Positions 33,378-41,737 are shown, counted from the stretch's first letter. The stretch is 63,866 bases of DNA from Nonomuraea cavernae (GCF_014646355.1 NZ_BMNH01000038.1:1-63866), one strand, 5' to 3'. Program-made: numbers and translations. Notes: generated from the letters alone by a model not told the origin.

Positions 33378-33452
33378 ATGTGTTTCTACACCCGCGGCGG
33401 CTCTCTCCGCTAGGGAGTCGAGCGGAAGTGTTGGCTGGCATTCGTGGACGCG

Positions 33453-33677
33453 CTACACCGAGGTGTGTGGCTCGAATTCTCCTTCCTTGGCGCCTCGTAT
33501 AAAGGCGTTCCACTCGCCTGCGGTGAAAGTCAGCACTGGTCCAGTCGGATCCTTGCTATCCCGTACGGCGACGTGACCGCCACCCAAGAATGCGACCTGA
33601 ACGCATTGGCCGTTCGATCCGCTGAAGCTGCTGGTGCGCCACTTGGCACGGGAAAGGTCGACTTCCTGACCTGTCAC
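33453..33677 (-). CDS. DUF397 protein of WhiJ-like set
   Basis: 74 aa. The DUF397 signature is complete: WRTSSFSGSNGQCVQVAF, VAVRDSKDPTGPVLTF and EWNAFIRGAKEGEF. In Streptomyces these small proteins act with the neighbouring WhiJ-type XRE regulator, probably modulating it. GTG 33677 follows AGGAGG and lies 13 bp after the regulator gene, in the same transcript. Confidence 0.93.
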   Translation of the reverse strand: MTGQEVDLSRAKWRTSSFSGSNGQCVQVAFLGGGHVAVRDSKDPTGPVLTFTAGEWNAFIRGAKEGEFEPHTSV

Positions 33678-33690
33678 CCCGCACCTCCTC

Positions 33691-34542
33691 TCACTCCGTA
33701 TCGACAAGCAAGCGGGCTATGAGATGCCGGGACTCTGTCGGGCTGGCTGCGACAGTCTGAAGCTGCTCGAATATCAGGTTATATCGCCGCAGGTCTTTCT
33801 CGCTCTCCAGGAACAGATCCGCCGCACTCGTCTCGATGTAGACCACATCGTGCACACCCTCGGCGAACTGGAGGATGACGAACGAGCCGTGCATCCCCGG
33901 ATGGACGCCGACCTCGTAGGGGATCACCTGCAACGTCACCTGAGGTTGATCGCTGACGTCGATCAGCTGCTGCAATTGCTGGCGCATGACCTTGGGGCCG
34001 CCAACCTGGCGATGCAGCACCGCTTCGTCGATGATCGTCCAGAGATTCAGCGAAGGATCGCGCCGAGCCTGGCGCGTCATGCGTGCTACGACCCGGCTTT
34101 CGACCTCTTGCGATGGGAGCTCTGGATCGCCGCCGGGGATTGCGGCTCGCGCGTACGCCTCAGTCTGCAGCAAGCCGGGCACGAATGAGGACTCGTAGTT
34201 CAGGAGCCCCTTCGCCTCGCTCTCGAATCCGATGTACGTGGCGTACTGGCCAGGCAAGCTTTCAGTAGTGCCGTGGAGCCAGCTCTCCTCCTTGGCCAGC
34301 CTGAGGATCGCGACCAGCTCGTCCTGACGGGCGGTAGGCACGCCGTACACGTCGAGAAGCGCTCGAAGCGTCCTGACCTGCGGTTTCGCCTGTGCCGTCT
34401 CGATGCGGTAGAGGGTCGCGCGGTTGATGTCCGTCGCGTCGGCCACCTGCTCGCGGGACAAGCCCGTGCGTTCTCTGAGCTGTCGCAACTCCATCGCGAG
34501 GCGCCTCAAGCGGGCCGTGGGTGCCTGTCTCGGTGGAGGCAT
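33691..34542 (-). CDS. WhiJ-like XRE regulator with DUF5753 domain
   Basis: 283 aa. N-terminal XRE HTH (LRQLRERTGLSREQVADATDINRATLYRIE) and C-terminal DUF5753: LLNYESSFVPGLLQTEAYARA, the DEAVLHRQVGG phrase, and VGVHPGMHGSFVILQF. Such regulators control development and antibiotic production in Streptomyces together with DUF397 and an ATPase. Start ATG 34542 begins the HTH region. Divergent from the ATPase gene at 34721. Confidence 0.93.
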   Translation of the reverse strand: MPPPRQAPTARLRRLAMELRQLRERTGLSREQVADATDINRATLYRIETAQAKPQVRTLRALLDVYGVPTARQDELVAILRLAKEESWLHGTTESLPGQYATYIGFESEAKGLLNYESSFVPGLLQTEAYARAAIPGGDPELPSQEVESRVVARMTRQARRDPSLNLWTIIDEAVLHRQVGGPKVMRQQLQQLIDVSDQPQVTLQVIPYEVGVHPGMHGSFVILQFAEGVHDVVYIETSAADLFLESEKDLRRYNLIFEQLQTVAASPTESRHLIARLLVDTE

Positions 34543-34720
34543 GCGGCAAAGAGTAGCGGAGAGTTCCTTACCGATGCGACGCAACGTGTTGCATCGGCAG
34601 CAGAGCGTATGCATCATGGTGCGTAATCAAGTCATCACAGAATGCTGTCGAGATAACTGATCCGGCTTGTCGACGACATGGCCGTGCATGCGTCGCCGTA
34701 CCACAGCAAGGGGTAGTGCG

Positions 34721-35167
34721 ATGGAGGAGCGGTTTCTAGGAGAGCTCGTCTTGCCAGGAAACGCGAGATCGGTGCCGCTGGCTCGTCACTGCGTGAGGGA
34801 GATCCTCAAGGCGGCAGGCCACCAGGATGTGGACGACGTGCAACTGCTGGTGAGCGAGCTGGTCAGCAACGCGGTTCTGCATACCGCCTCACAGCTGGGC
34901 GGCGGGCGGATCACTCTGGTGATCGCCGATGTGGGGCCGGAAATGGTCCACGTCGAGGTGATCGACGAAGGGGCCGGCACGGTGCCGCGACCTCGGGTCT
35001 CGGACTTCGACGATTGCACCGGGCGAGGGCTGTGGTTGGTCTCCCAGCTTTCCGCCAAGTGGGGTGTACGGACATCAGGTCTGGCGCGCGGCGCGGTTTG
35101 GGTGGACGTATCCACGGCGCATGTAGAGCCCGCTGCGGCTGATGCGGGAGGGCTCGGACATGGATGA
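34721..35167 (+). CDS. Anti-sigma-like ATP-binding protein (HATPase_c_2)
   Basis: 148 aa RsbW-like Bergerat ATPase. N-box LLVSELVSNAVLHT, G1 VEVIDEGAG and G2 GRGLWLVSQLSAKWGVR are clear; the lid is short as in actinomycete members. With the divergent WhiJ-like regulator and DUF397 protein it forms the conserved developmental set (AbaA-like). ATG 34721 after AAGGGG; overlaps the next gene by 8 nt. Confidence 0.92.
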   Translation: MEERFLGELVLPGNARSVPLARHCVREILKAAGHQDVDDVQLLVSELVSNAVLHTASQLGGGRITLVIADVGPEMVHVEVIDEGAGTVPRPRVSDFDDCTGRGLWLVSQLSAKWGVRTSGLARGAVWVDVSTAHVEPAAADAGGLGHG

Positions 35168-35513
35168 GATCACGGCGAGCCAGGCGGTTCGGGTGCTCGC
35201 GGCGAGGCTGCCGAACTGGACCATCTGGTACGGCCGGCACACCGGCCATTTCTGGGCCCTGCTCAAGCATCGTCCCGGCCTCCAGGCCCTCCACGCCGAA
35301 GCGCCGACCGCGGCGGAGTTGGAGGGTAAGGCCGTCGAGGCCGAGCGGTGGTTGCCGCGACCGGCCCTGGTCCGGCCGGTGCCCAGGCTGCCGATGGGGG
35401 TCGCTCCGGTCGAGGACGTTCTCGTCGCACGGGCTCCCGGCGGCTTCCTGGGCGACACGGGTTCGACTGCCTCAGAAAACCTGGGCGACACGGGGCCGAC
35501 TGCGTCAGGATAA
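35160..35513 (+). CDS. Uncharacterised protein coupled to the anti-sigma-like ATPase
   Basis: 117 aa. The first 60 residues (ASQAVRVLAARLPNWTIWYGRHTGHFWALL) look like a compact fold common in actinomycete proteins of WhiJ-like loci; the last 20 residues contain two copies of GDTG-xTAS. Translation overlaps the ATPase stop (ATGGATGA), so synthesis is coupled and a complex between the two is plausible. No family named. Confidence 0.7.
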   Translation: MDEITASQAVRVLAARLPNWTIWYGRHTGHFWALLKHRPGLQALHAEAPTAAELEGKAVEAERWLPRPALVRPVPRLPMGVAPVEDVLVARAPGGFLGDTGSTASENLGDTGPTASG

Positions 35514-35610
35514 AAGGATTTGACCAGGTGATCGCGTCTGGGATAGAACGTCCTGCGATTCTCGGCCGACGTACGGCCGGAACTGCTTCGACGAGAGGAG
35601 GGATAAGCCG

Positions 35611-35700
35611 ATGCGTGCCATGACCATCGTGCCGGTCCTTCCCGGGGTGCCGCGAAAGCACTGATCCCGGAGTGGCCAGGCACGCCTTCACCGAAGGACA
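35611..35700 (+). pseudogene. Frameshifted N-terminal scrap of a zinc alcohol/glucose dehydrogenase
   Basis: A strong ribosome site (GAGGAGGGATAAG) precedes ATG 35611, which opens MRAMTIVPVLPG, the usual start of glucose-dehydrogenase-type MDR enzymes. The frame stops at 35664, but the neighbouring frame continues AAKALIPEWPGTPSP, as the rest of that N-terminus would. Nothing of the catalytic or Rossmann domains remains. Weak but coherent evidence for a nearly deleted gene. Confidence 0.4.
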
Positions 35701-35705
35701 GTGCC

Positions 35706-36047
35706 TTGCCTCAGAACGACCTGATCATGCGCCCGATCGCCGGGCGTGCGGAACTCGACCTCTTCAACCGCCTGCCGTACGTGCTCAACCATGAGTTCGC
35801 GGAGCCGTGCTCGATCCCGGCCCGGAACAACTACAACCCGATCATCGCGTACCTCGGCGTCGTGCCCGCGCACCGAGGGAACGGCCACATCGACGACCTG
35901 CTCGCCGAGGGGACCCGGACCCTCGCCGCGCACGACGTCCCGAGGATCCGGGCGTCCACGGACGTCGGCAACGTTCCCATGGCGCGGGCGTTCGAGCGGG
36001 CCGGATACGTCGACTTCCAGCGTGAGATCAACCTGGTCTGGAGCTGA
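35706..36047 (+). pseudogene. GNAT acetyltransferase with the middle deleted
   Basis: 113 aa. The opening LIMRPIAGRAELDLFNRLPYV, ending in NHEF, and the end YLGVVPAHRGNGHIDDLLAEG, ASTDVGNVPMARAFERAGY match the two ends of a longer actinomycete GNAT protein (acetyl-CoA loop RGNGHI). The expected 100 or more residues between them are missing, replaced by EPCSIPARNNYNP. An in-frame deletion is the simplest reading, so it is probably inactive. Confidence 0.6.
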
Positions 36048-36063
36048 TCCGAGCGCGGTGGGA

Positions 36064-36663
36064 TCAGTGCTGATCGGCTTCGCGTGCCGCCCGCTCCACC
36101 CGGCCCCGATACTCCTCCCACCACGCCTGGTCGCCCTCAGGCAGGTTGTCGTTCTCCTTGCGCAGCCCGGCGGCCCCGTCGATGAGTTCGCGGACGATGT
36201 CGGCGTGGCCGGCGTGCCGGTTGGTCTCGGCGATCATGTGGATCAGGATGAGGTGCAGCGTCACCTGGCGCCGGCCTTCCCTCCACCACGGCACGTGGCC
36301 GATCGCGTCCACCGCGAGCGCGTCGATCGTCGCGTCCGCGTGGGCCCACGCCCGGTGGTAGAGCCCGATGACGTCCTCGCGTGACTCGTCGGCGGTCGCC
36401 CACATGTCCGCGTTGGGCTCGGCGCCCTCCTCGAACCAGGGCAGCGGCTCGCCGGACGGCCGTCCGAAGGTCTCGCCGAAGTAGCCGAACTCCACGCTGG
36501 CGACGTGCTTGACCAGCCCCAGCAGGTTGGTGCCGGTGGGGGTCAGCGGACGCCGGATGTCGTACTCCGAGAGCCCGTCGAGCTTCCACAACAGGGCTTC
36601 ACGAGCAGTTTGCAGATAACGGTGAAGTTCTGCTTTTGGGTCCCATTCGGTCATGCGGGACAT
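36064..36663 (-). CDS. DinB-family (DUF664) protein
   Basis: 199 aa four-helix DinB-like protein. Conserved metal-ligand histidines are in LGLVKHVASVEFGYF, LILIHMIAETNRHAGHADIVRE; the DUF664 phrase RHAGHADIVRELIDG is diagnostic. Members are mycothiol-dependent transferases or have unknown activity. Both ATG 36663 and 36654 are possible starts. A strong inverted repeat at 36694-36740 lies upstream. Confidence 0.9.
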   Translation of the reverse strand: MSRMTEWDPKAELHRYLQTAREALLWKLDGLSEYDIRRPLTPTGTNLLGLVKHVASVEFGYFGETFGRPSGEPLPWFEEGAEPNADMWATADESREDVIGLYHRAWAHADATIDALAVDAIGHVPWWREGRRQVTLHLILIHMIAETNRHAGHADIVRELIDGAAGLRKENDNLPEGDQAWWEEYRGRVERAAREADQH

Positions 36664-36693
36664 TTTCGCAGCTATTAGGACCGCCCTGCTACT

Positions 36694-36740
36694 GACATGT
36701 GCTCAGGGTCGCCTTGGAGGACGACCCTGAGCACGTGTCG
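36694..36740. terminator. Long inverted repeat, likely terminator
   Basis: GTGCTCAGGGTCG (36699-36711) pairs perfectly with CGACCCTGAGCAC (36722-36734), and GACA/TGTC extends the stem across one mismatch. It begins four bases after the TGA of the small - strand reading frame 36744-36854, the usual place for a terminator, and before the DinB promoter. Confidence 0.6.
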
Positions 36741-36743
36741 AGG

Positions 36744-36854
36744 TCAGCCCAGTTTGGCGGTGATGGCTCTGGTCATCGCGTCGAGGCCGATCAGTGCGTT
36801 TCGCCTCTCCGCAAGCCCTGCGGCGAGGATGTTGCCGATCGTTAGTGCCGGCAT
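36744..36854 (-). pseudogene. Possible 3' remnant of a gene ending at a terminator
   Basis: A - strand frame encodes MPALTIGNILAAGLAERR then NALIGLDAMTRAITAKLG and stops just before a strong hairpin. The frame is open further upstream (NFVFVVDDVS) but has no start codon and no ribosome site before ATG 36854. It may be the tail of a lost gene or a genuine 36-aa protein. Family not recognised. Confidence 0.3.
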
Positions 36855-36923
36855 GGAAACATCGTCAACAACGAAGACGAAGTTCGTGCGCGTTGCCCCA
36901 CGGCCGGGGCGGGAACCGTCTCG

Positions 36924-38015
36924 CTATACGGGGATGACCCTGGGGAGGCGTGGGCCGTCATACCAGCCGGGCTTGTGCTTGCGCAGCAGTGCCTCGCCGT
37001 CGTTCTCCCAGGAGAAACGCGGCTTCTTGAGCAGCTTGCGGAAGACCTCGCTCGCCTTGCCGGGGTCCTCCGCGGCCAGCCGCCGCAGTATGCCGGGGCT
37101 GACGTCGTCGCCGCGCAGATATCCGCTGACCACCTCGCGATAGCGGCCCCGGACGACGAGCGCCGGGCTGGCGAAGACCTCCTGCAGCAGGTCGAAGTCC
37201 GGGTGGAACCCGAGACCGGCCTCCTCGTCGAAGACGATCGCGACCGTCCCCATCTCGGCGAAGCCAGGATCGGGCAGCTCAGGGTCCGTCCACGGGCCGC
37301 CCTTGCTGCCGGCCCGCTCGTAGTCGTGCCGGTAGAAGGCGAGCATCTTCTCCTTCACCTCGGCTCCCGGCACGACGATCAGATCGCTGCCGTAGAGGTC
37401 GACGAAGGATGCGCGTTGGGCGGCCTGAAGCTCGCGGGCCTGGGCGAGCTTCTCAGGGTTGCGGAAGACCAGCTTCGGGCTCCGCAGCTGCAGGTCTCGT
37501 ACGCCGGCGAGGGCGGTGGAGGCGTCCTCGGCGGGGAAGGCCATCGACGCGCCGCTGATCATCCAGTCGTCGCCGACGGGGACGATGCCGCCGATCATGA
37601 CGACGCCCGGCGTGAGCTGTTCGACGCCCGCAGGGCCCATGTTGGAGCGGATCCGGTAGGTCAGCTCGTCGATGTGGTTGACGGCAACGAAGCCGTCATC
37701 GCCGTACGGCTCCTTGATCTCGAAGACGCCCTGTACGTAGTCCGTCCACGAGAGCACGAGCGCCCGGTCGTCGCCCGTGAGGGTTTCGGCGAAGAGCTCG
37801 ACCACGGTCTGCCCGCCGTCGAGCCGCTGGGTGAAGATGAACGCGTCCAGGGCCGCCGAGAAGGTCATCTCGTCGTTGACGACGCCGCCAGGGAACGCCT
37901 CCAGAATCGCTTCCCTGCTGGCCCGGTGAAACCGAGGCGACTGCGCGTACTGCGACAGCTCGCCCTTCAGATCCCCGGCACGCTGCATCGCGTCCATGAC
38001 TTCCTCCCGGTCCAT
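36924..38015 (-). CDS. Uncharacterised conserved 363-aa protein
   Basis: Soluble, mixed alpha/beta protein with no domain I can name. Segments such as VLSWTDYVQGVFEIKEPYGD, LVVRGRYREVVSGYLRGDDV and WENDGEALLRKHKPGWYDGP read as well-structured, and codon use is normal. The 59-bp gap to the downstream end of the sigma gene and the same strand leave open whether they are cotranscribed. Confidence 0.75.
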   Translation of the reverse strand: MDREEVMDAMQRAGDLKGELSQYAQSPRFHRASREAILEAFPGGVVNDEMTFSAALDAFIFTQRLDGGQTVVELFAETLTGDDRALVLSWTDYVQGVFEIKEPYGDDGFVAVNHIDELTYRIRSNMGPAGVEQLTPGVVMIGGIVPVGDDWMISGASMAFPAEDASTALAGVRDLQLRSPKLVFRNPEKLAQARELQAAQRASFVDLYGSDLIVVPGAEVKEKMLAFYRHDYERAGSKGGPWTDPELPDPGFAEMGTVAIVFDEEAGLGFHPDFDLLQEVFASPALVVRGRYREVVSGYLRGDDVSPGILRRLAAEDPGKASEVFRKLLKKPRFSWENDGEALLRKHKPGWYDGPRLPRVIPV

Positions 38016-38073
38016 CGGCGGCTAGCCCAAGGTACCGGTGAAGGCGCCGCGATGACGCCGGGTCGGGGACCGG

Positions 38074-38952
38074 TCACCGGGTGAGTTCGGTCTCCTCGTC
38101 GAGCCGGGCCAGCTTGTGCGGGTTGCGGATCGCGTAGATCCGGGTGATCCGGCCGTTCTCGATCACCAGGCTCGCCACCGTGTCCAGTTCGCCGTCGAGG
38201 TGGAGTCGCGCCGCCGGCTCGCCGTTGAGCCACATCGGCATCGCCTCGAAGGCGCTCGTCACCGTGGCCAACGAGCTCAGCAGCGGGGCCACCCGGTGGG
38301 CGCCCTCGACCGGGCGGCGAGAGGCGGCGACCACGCCGCCACCGTCGGCCACCACGACCACGTCCGGCGCGAGCACGTCCAGCAGCCCTTGCAGGTCACC
38401 GCCGCGGACCGCGGCCAGGAACCGCTCCACGACGGCCTCCTGCTCGGCCCGGCTCACCTTCACTCGCGGTCGCCGCGCGGCCACGTGATCCCGGGCGCGA
38501 TGGGCGATCTGCCGCACCGCCGCCGGCGTCCTGCCCACCGCCTCCGCGATCTCGTCGTACGGCGTCTCGAAGACCTCACGCAGCACGAACACCGCCCGTT
38601 CGACGGGGCCCAACGTCTCCAGCACGGTCAGCATCGCGAACGAGACGCTCTCGGCGAGTTCGACGTCCTCTGCCACGTCGGGGCTGATCAGCAGCGGCTC
38701 GGGGAGCCACTCGCCGATGTACTCCTCGCGTCGTCGCGTCAGCGTGCGCAGCCGGTTGAGCGCCTGCCGGGTGACGGTCCGCACCAGGTAGGCCCGTGGG
38801 TCCCGGACGTCCGCCCGGAGCGCGGCGTCGAGGCCCGCCCACCGCAGCCAGGTCTCCTGCACGACGTCCTCGGCGTCGGCGGCGGAGCCGAGCATCTCGT
38901 AGGCGACCGTGAACAGCAGGCTGCGGTGGGTGACGAACGGGTCGGCGATCAT
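38074..38952 (-). CDS. ECF41-type sigma factor (SigJ-like)
   Basis: 292 aa. Sigma-2 (VTHRSLLFTVAYEMLGSAADAEDVVQETWLRW) and sigma-4 (VFVLREVFETPYDEIAEAVGRTPAAVRQIAHRAR) regions, joined by a linker with the WLPEP motif, then a SnoaL-like C-terminal domain with DGGG and NPHKL, the three hallmarks of ECF41. These factors lack a separate anti-sigma; the C-terminal domain regulates them. It overlaps the upstream CMD-like gene by ATGA, the classic ECF41 partner, which is also its usual target. Confidence 0.94.
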   Translation of the reverse strand: MIADPFVTHRSLLFTVAYEMLGSAADAEDVVQETWLRWAGLDAALRADVRDPRAYLVRTVTRQALNRLRTLTRRREEYIGEWLPEPLLISPDVAEDVELAESVSFAMLTVLETLGPVERAVFVLREVFETPYDEIAEAVGRTPAAVRQIAHRARDHVAARRPRVKVSRAEQEAVVERFLAAVRGGDLQGLLDVLAPDVVVVADGGGVVAASRRPVEGAHRVAPLLSSLATVTSAFEAMPMWLNGEPAARLHLDGELDTVASLVIENGRITRIYAIRNPHKLARLDEETELTR

Positions 38953-39539
38953 GCCCGCGACGCTACGTCGCCAGGTCGCGCCAGGGGCGCCAGGCCGCAC
39001 GCCGCGGAGAAGCCCTGGGCCTCGATGCCGAGGGCGAAGTTCGTCCGCGCGGTCTGGTTCGCCACGGCGATCCACGCGGTGAGCTCGACCATCGCCGGGG
39101 CCCCGAGCCGATCGAGCAGCCGCGCCGAGAGCTCGTCGGTGACGGTCGGCGGCGTCCGCGTCATCGCCTCGGCGTACTCCATGACGTCGCGCTCCAGCGG
39201 CGTGAAGACGTCCGACTCGCGCCAACGCGGCACCTCGCGGGCCTTGGCCACGTCGAGCCCTTCGTTGTGCGCGTGGAAATACCCGAAGTCGAGGCAGAAC
39301 GTGCAGCCGATCAGGGAGGCCGCCGCCATGTGGGCATAGGACTTCAGGTTCTTGTCGCACGTCTTCCACTTGCCGGCCTTGCGGCCGAGGCTGAGGCTGA
39401 ACGTGAGCACCGGCCGGTTGTTCCACATCACGCCGAGTGGCTCGGGCACGACGCCGAACATCTTCCTGCTGAACTTCTTGAGTACGGCCCCGTAGACGCC
39501 GGTGATCTCAGCCTTGGGAACCCGGGTGTGGCTGGTCAT
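38949..39539 (-). CDS. Carboxymuconolactone decarboxylase-family partner of ECF41
   Basis: 196 aa. The AhpD-like redox core AASLIGCTFCLDFGYFHAHNEG has CxxC plus the downstream His; AWIAVANQTARTNFALGIEAQGF is the second helix pair. In ECF41 loci the decarboxylase/oxidoreductase gene is the main promoter target of the sigma factor, so the two likely form an autoregulated unit. ATG 39539; 4-nt overlap with the sigma gene. Confidence 0.92.
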   Translation of the reverse strand: MTSHTRVPKAEITGVYGAVLKKFSRKMFGVVPEPLGVMWNNRPVLTFSLSLGRKAGKWKTCDKNLKSYAHMAAASLIGCTFCLDFGYFHAHNEGLDVAKAREVPRWRESDVFTPLERDVMEYAEAMTRTPPTVTDELSARLLDRLGAPAMVELTAWIAVANQTARTNFALGIEAQGFSAACGLAPLARPGDVASRA

Positions 39540-39629
39540 GTCTCTCCTCGTCTCCTGATGTCGGCATGGAGACACCGACGGGGCCCGATCTGTGACATGT
39601 CCGGCGGGGTGTCTCGCCCCAGGGCGGCG

Positions 39630-39670
39630 ATGTAAAGAAAAGTAGACATCGGGTCCGCTTTGTTTTACAT
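39630..39670. promoter_or_regulatory. Inverted repeat upstream of the membrane protein/XRE/oxidoreductase operon
   Basis: ATGTAAAGAAAAG (39630-39642) and CTTTGTTTTACAT (39658-39670) are imperfect inverted copies (11 of 13 positions pair), centred 28 bp before ATG 39678. The AT content is far above background. Probable autoregulatory operator for the XRE protein in this operon. Confidence 0.5.
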
Positions 39671-39677
39671 TGCCGGT

Positions 39678-40106
39678 ATGGCAGCAGAAGAGAAGAGCGC
39701 GTGGATCATGCTGATGGTCTCGGTCGTCGCGTACACGGCGTACCTGGTCGTGGTCCTCGGGCGGGTGGGAGACGGCCCGCTGGCCGAGGTGTCGTACGCC
39801 GCGCCGCTGGTGTGGACCATCGGCGGGGCGATCGTGGCCGGGATCGTGCTGAACATCGCGGCCGGCGTCATCGCGCCCAAGGAGGCGCTCCGGAAGGACC
39901 AGCGCGATCGGGAGATCAACCAGTTCGGCGAGCACATCGGCCAGTCGTTCGCCGTCATCGGCGGTGTGACGGCGATGGGCCTGGCGGTGGCTGAGTTCGC
40001 CCACTTCTGGATCGCGAACGCGATCTACCTGGGGTTCGTGCTGTCGGCGATCCTCGGGTCGATCGCGAAGATCTTCGCCTATCGCAAGGGCTTCCACCCA
40101 TGGTGA
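39678..40106 (+). CDS. Four-helix membrane protein
   Basis: 142 aa with four predicted membrane helices (WIMLMVSVVAYTAYLVVVLG, LVWTIGGAIVAGIVLNIAAGV, FAVIGGVTAMGLAVAEFAHF, IYLGFVLSAILGSIAKIF) and a cytoplasmic loop KDQRDREINQFGEHIGQ. DUF2178-like; such proteins pair with a YozG-type XRE gene, as here, where the next gene overlaps by 7 nt. Function unknown. Confidence 0.88.
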   Translation: MAAEEKSAWIMLMVSVVAYTAYLVVVLGRVGDGPLAEVSYAAPLVWTIGGAIVAGIVLNIAAGVIAPKEALRKDQRDREINQFGEHIGQSFAVIGGVTAMGLAVAEFAHFWIANAIYLGFVLSAILGSIAKIFAYRKGFHPW

Positions 40107-40324
40107 AGCCGACCCGGGTGACGAACTCGATCCGCTCCCTCCGGTTCGCGCAGGGCGAGATGACCCAGGCGGAGCTGGCGGAGCGGGTCGGCGTGACCCG
40201 GCAGACCGTCATCGCCATCGAGCAGGGCCGCTACTCGCCCTCGCTGGAGATGGCCTTCCAGATCGCCAGAGTGTTCGGCGTCCCGCTCGACGACGTCTTC
40301 CAGTATCCGGACAGTGAGGAGTAG
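40100..40324 (+). CDS. XRE-type regulator, YozG-like
   Basis: 74-aa single HTH: MTQAELAERVGVTRQTVIAIEQGRYSPSLEMAFQIARVFGVPLDDVF. Overlaps the membrane-protein gene by 7 nt and is 5 bp before the oxidoreductase gene, so all three are one operon. It likely binds the inverted repeat at 39630-39670, with the membrane protein possibly transmitting a signal to it. Confidence 0.92.
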   Translation: MVKPTRVTNSIRSLRFAQGEMTQAELAERVGVTRQTVIAIEQGRYSPSLEMAFQIARVFGVPLDDVFQYPDSEE

Positions 40325-40329
40325 ACACC

Positions 40330-41304
40330 ATGAAGGCAATCATTCAAGACAGGTACGGTTCGCCCGACGTGCTGAGATTAGAGGACATCGACCGGCCGAT
40401 TCCCGGGGACGACCAGGTGCTCGTGGAGGTGTACGCGGCGGGTGTCGAACAGGGCGTCGCCCACCTCATGACCGGCCTCCCGTACCTGCTGCGGCTGGGC
40501 TTCGGGCTCCGCGCGCCCCGGCATCGCGTCCGGGGCCGCGAGCTCGCCGGGCGCGTCGAAGCGGTCGGGAAGAACGTGACCCGCTTCCGGCCGGGCGACG
40601 AGGTCTTCGGCATGGGCGAGGGCACCTTCGCGGCGTACGCCTGCGCCCGCGAGCGCAAGCTCGCCCGCAAGCCGGCGAACCTCACGTTCGAGCAGGCCGC
40701 GGCCGTCACCATCTCGGCGACCACCGCCCTCCTGGGGATCCACGACATCGGCCAGGTCAAGCCCGGGCAGCAGGTGCTCGTCACCGGCGCCGGAGGGGGC
40801 GTGGGGACGTTCGCGCTGCAGCTGGCCAAGGCGGCCGGCGCCGAGGTCACCGGCGTGTGCGGCCCGGCCAAGGCGGAGCTGGTCCGGTCGATCGGTGCCG
40901 ACCACGTCATCGACTACACGCGCGAGGACTTCACGCGCGGCGGGCGTCGCTACGACGTCATCTTCGACCTGGCAGGCAACCGCCCGGTGGCCCGCCTGCG
41001 GCGCGCCCTCACGCCCCGCGGCACCCTCGTCCTCGGCGGCGGCGAGGACGGCGGGCGGTGGCTCGGCGGCATGGAACGTTCCCTCGGCGCCATCCTGCTG
41101 TCGCCGTTCGTCGGCCAGCGGCTCCGCTGGCTGCTGGCGGGCGAGCGCAGCGAGGATCTCGAACGTTTGAGAGAGCTCGCCGAGGCCGGCACGATCACGC
41201 CGGTCATCGGCGGGACGTATCCGCTGAGCGAGGCCCCCGACGCCCTGCGGCAACTGGCCGCCGGCCAGGCACGCGGGAAGCTGGTCATCACCGTGCGGGA
41301 GTGA
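40330..41304 (+). CDS. NAD(P)-dependent quinone oxidoreductase-like dehydrogenase (MDR)
   Basis: 324-aa zinc-independent MDR enzyme. GroES-like N-terminus (RLEDIDRPIPGDDQVLVEVYAAGVEQG), cofactor fold VLVTGAGGGVGTFALQLAKAAGA, and C-terminal GTYPLSEAPDALRQLAAGQARGKLVITV. No structural zinc cysteines, so quinone reductase/enoyl-type reduction is more likely than alcohol oxidation. Last gene of the XRE operon. Confidence 0.93.
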   Translation: MKAIIQDRYGSPDVLRLEDIDRPIPGDDQVLVEVYAAGVEQGVAHLMTGLPYLLRLGFGLRAPRHRVRGRELAGRVEAVGKNVTRFRPGDEVFGMGEGTFAAYACARERKLARKPANLTFEQAAAVTISATTALLGIHDIGQVKPGQQVLVTGAGGGVGTFALQLAKAAGAEVTGVCGPAKAELVRSIGADHVIDYTREDFTRGGRRYDVIFDLAGNRPVARLRRALTPRGTLVLGGGEDGGRWLGGMERSLGAILLSPFVGQRLRWLLAGERSEDLERLRELAEAGTITPVIGGTYPLSEAPDALRQLAAGQARGKLVITVRE

Positions 41305-41363
41305 GACGCCGGTCACCCCGCTCACCATGCCCGGCGCGAGGGCCGCTGCGCCGGGAGGAGGAG

Positions 41364-41690
41364 TCATATCGGGCGAGACGGAGTCGAAAGATCCAGTGCC
41401 TGGATGGTGGTCGTGTTGGCGTGTTCGATGGTGGCCGCCCGGTCGGCCATCACGGCGACTGCCGCGCTGGTTTCGCCGAGATTGGTCTGCACACGGTCGC
41501 ATGCCTGGCTGAGCATCTGGTTGATCTGGTCCATGGCCATGCCGATGACACCGATCCCCCAGGGGGAGCGCACGCCGCCGGAGATGGCCTCCTTGAGCGT
41601 GTTGGCATGCTCACCGAGCAGATCAGCTGCTTCCTGGACGCGTCGCGCGGCCTGGGCCAACGATGCATGATCGACCAGAACCTCGTCCAC
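41364..41690 (-). CDS. WXG100-like small helical protein, type VII secretion partner
   Basis: 108 aa from GTG 41690. Helical hairpin: ASLAQAARRVQEAADLLGEH, a central WG turn (SPWGIG, the WXG position), then QINQMLSQACDRVQTNLG. This is the ESX/WXG100-type or polymorphic-toxin chaperone layout. Third in line after the ADP-ribosyltransferase toxin and the putative immunity gene, but with its own promoter box (41738-41751). A shortened paralog lies upstream of the toxin at 43989-44132. Confidence 0.75.
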   Translation of the reverse strand: MDEVLVDHASLAQAARRVQEAADLLGEHANTLKEAISGGVRSPWGIGVIGMAMDQINQMLSQACDRVQTNLGETSAAVAVMADRAATIEHANTTTIQALDLSTPSRPI

Positions 41691-41737
41691 CGTTCACACC
41701 CCACGACTGCTGGGCGATGATCGAACTTGCCGATTTT

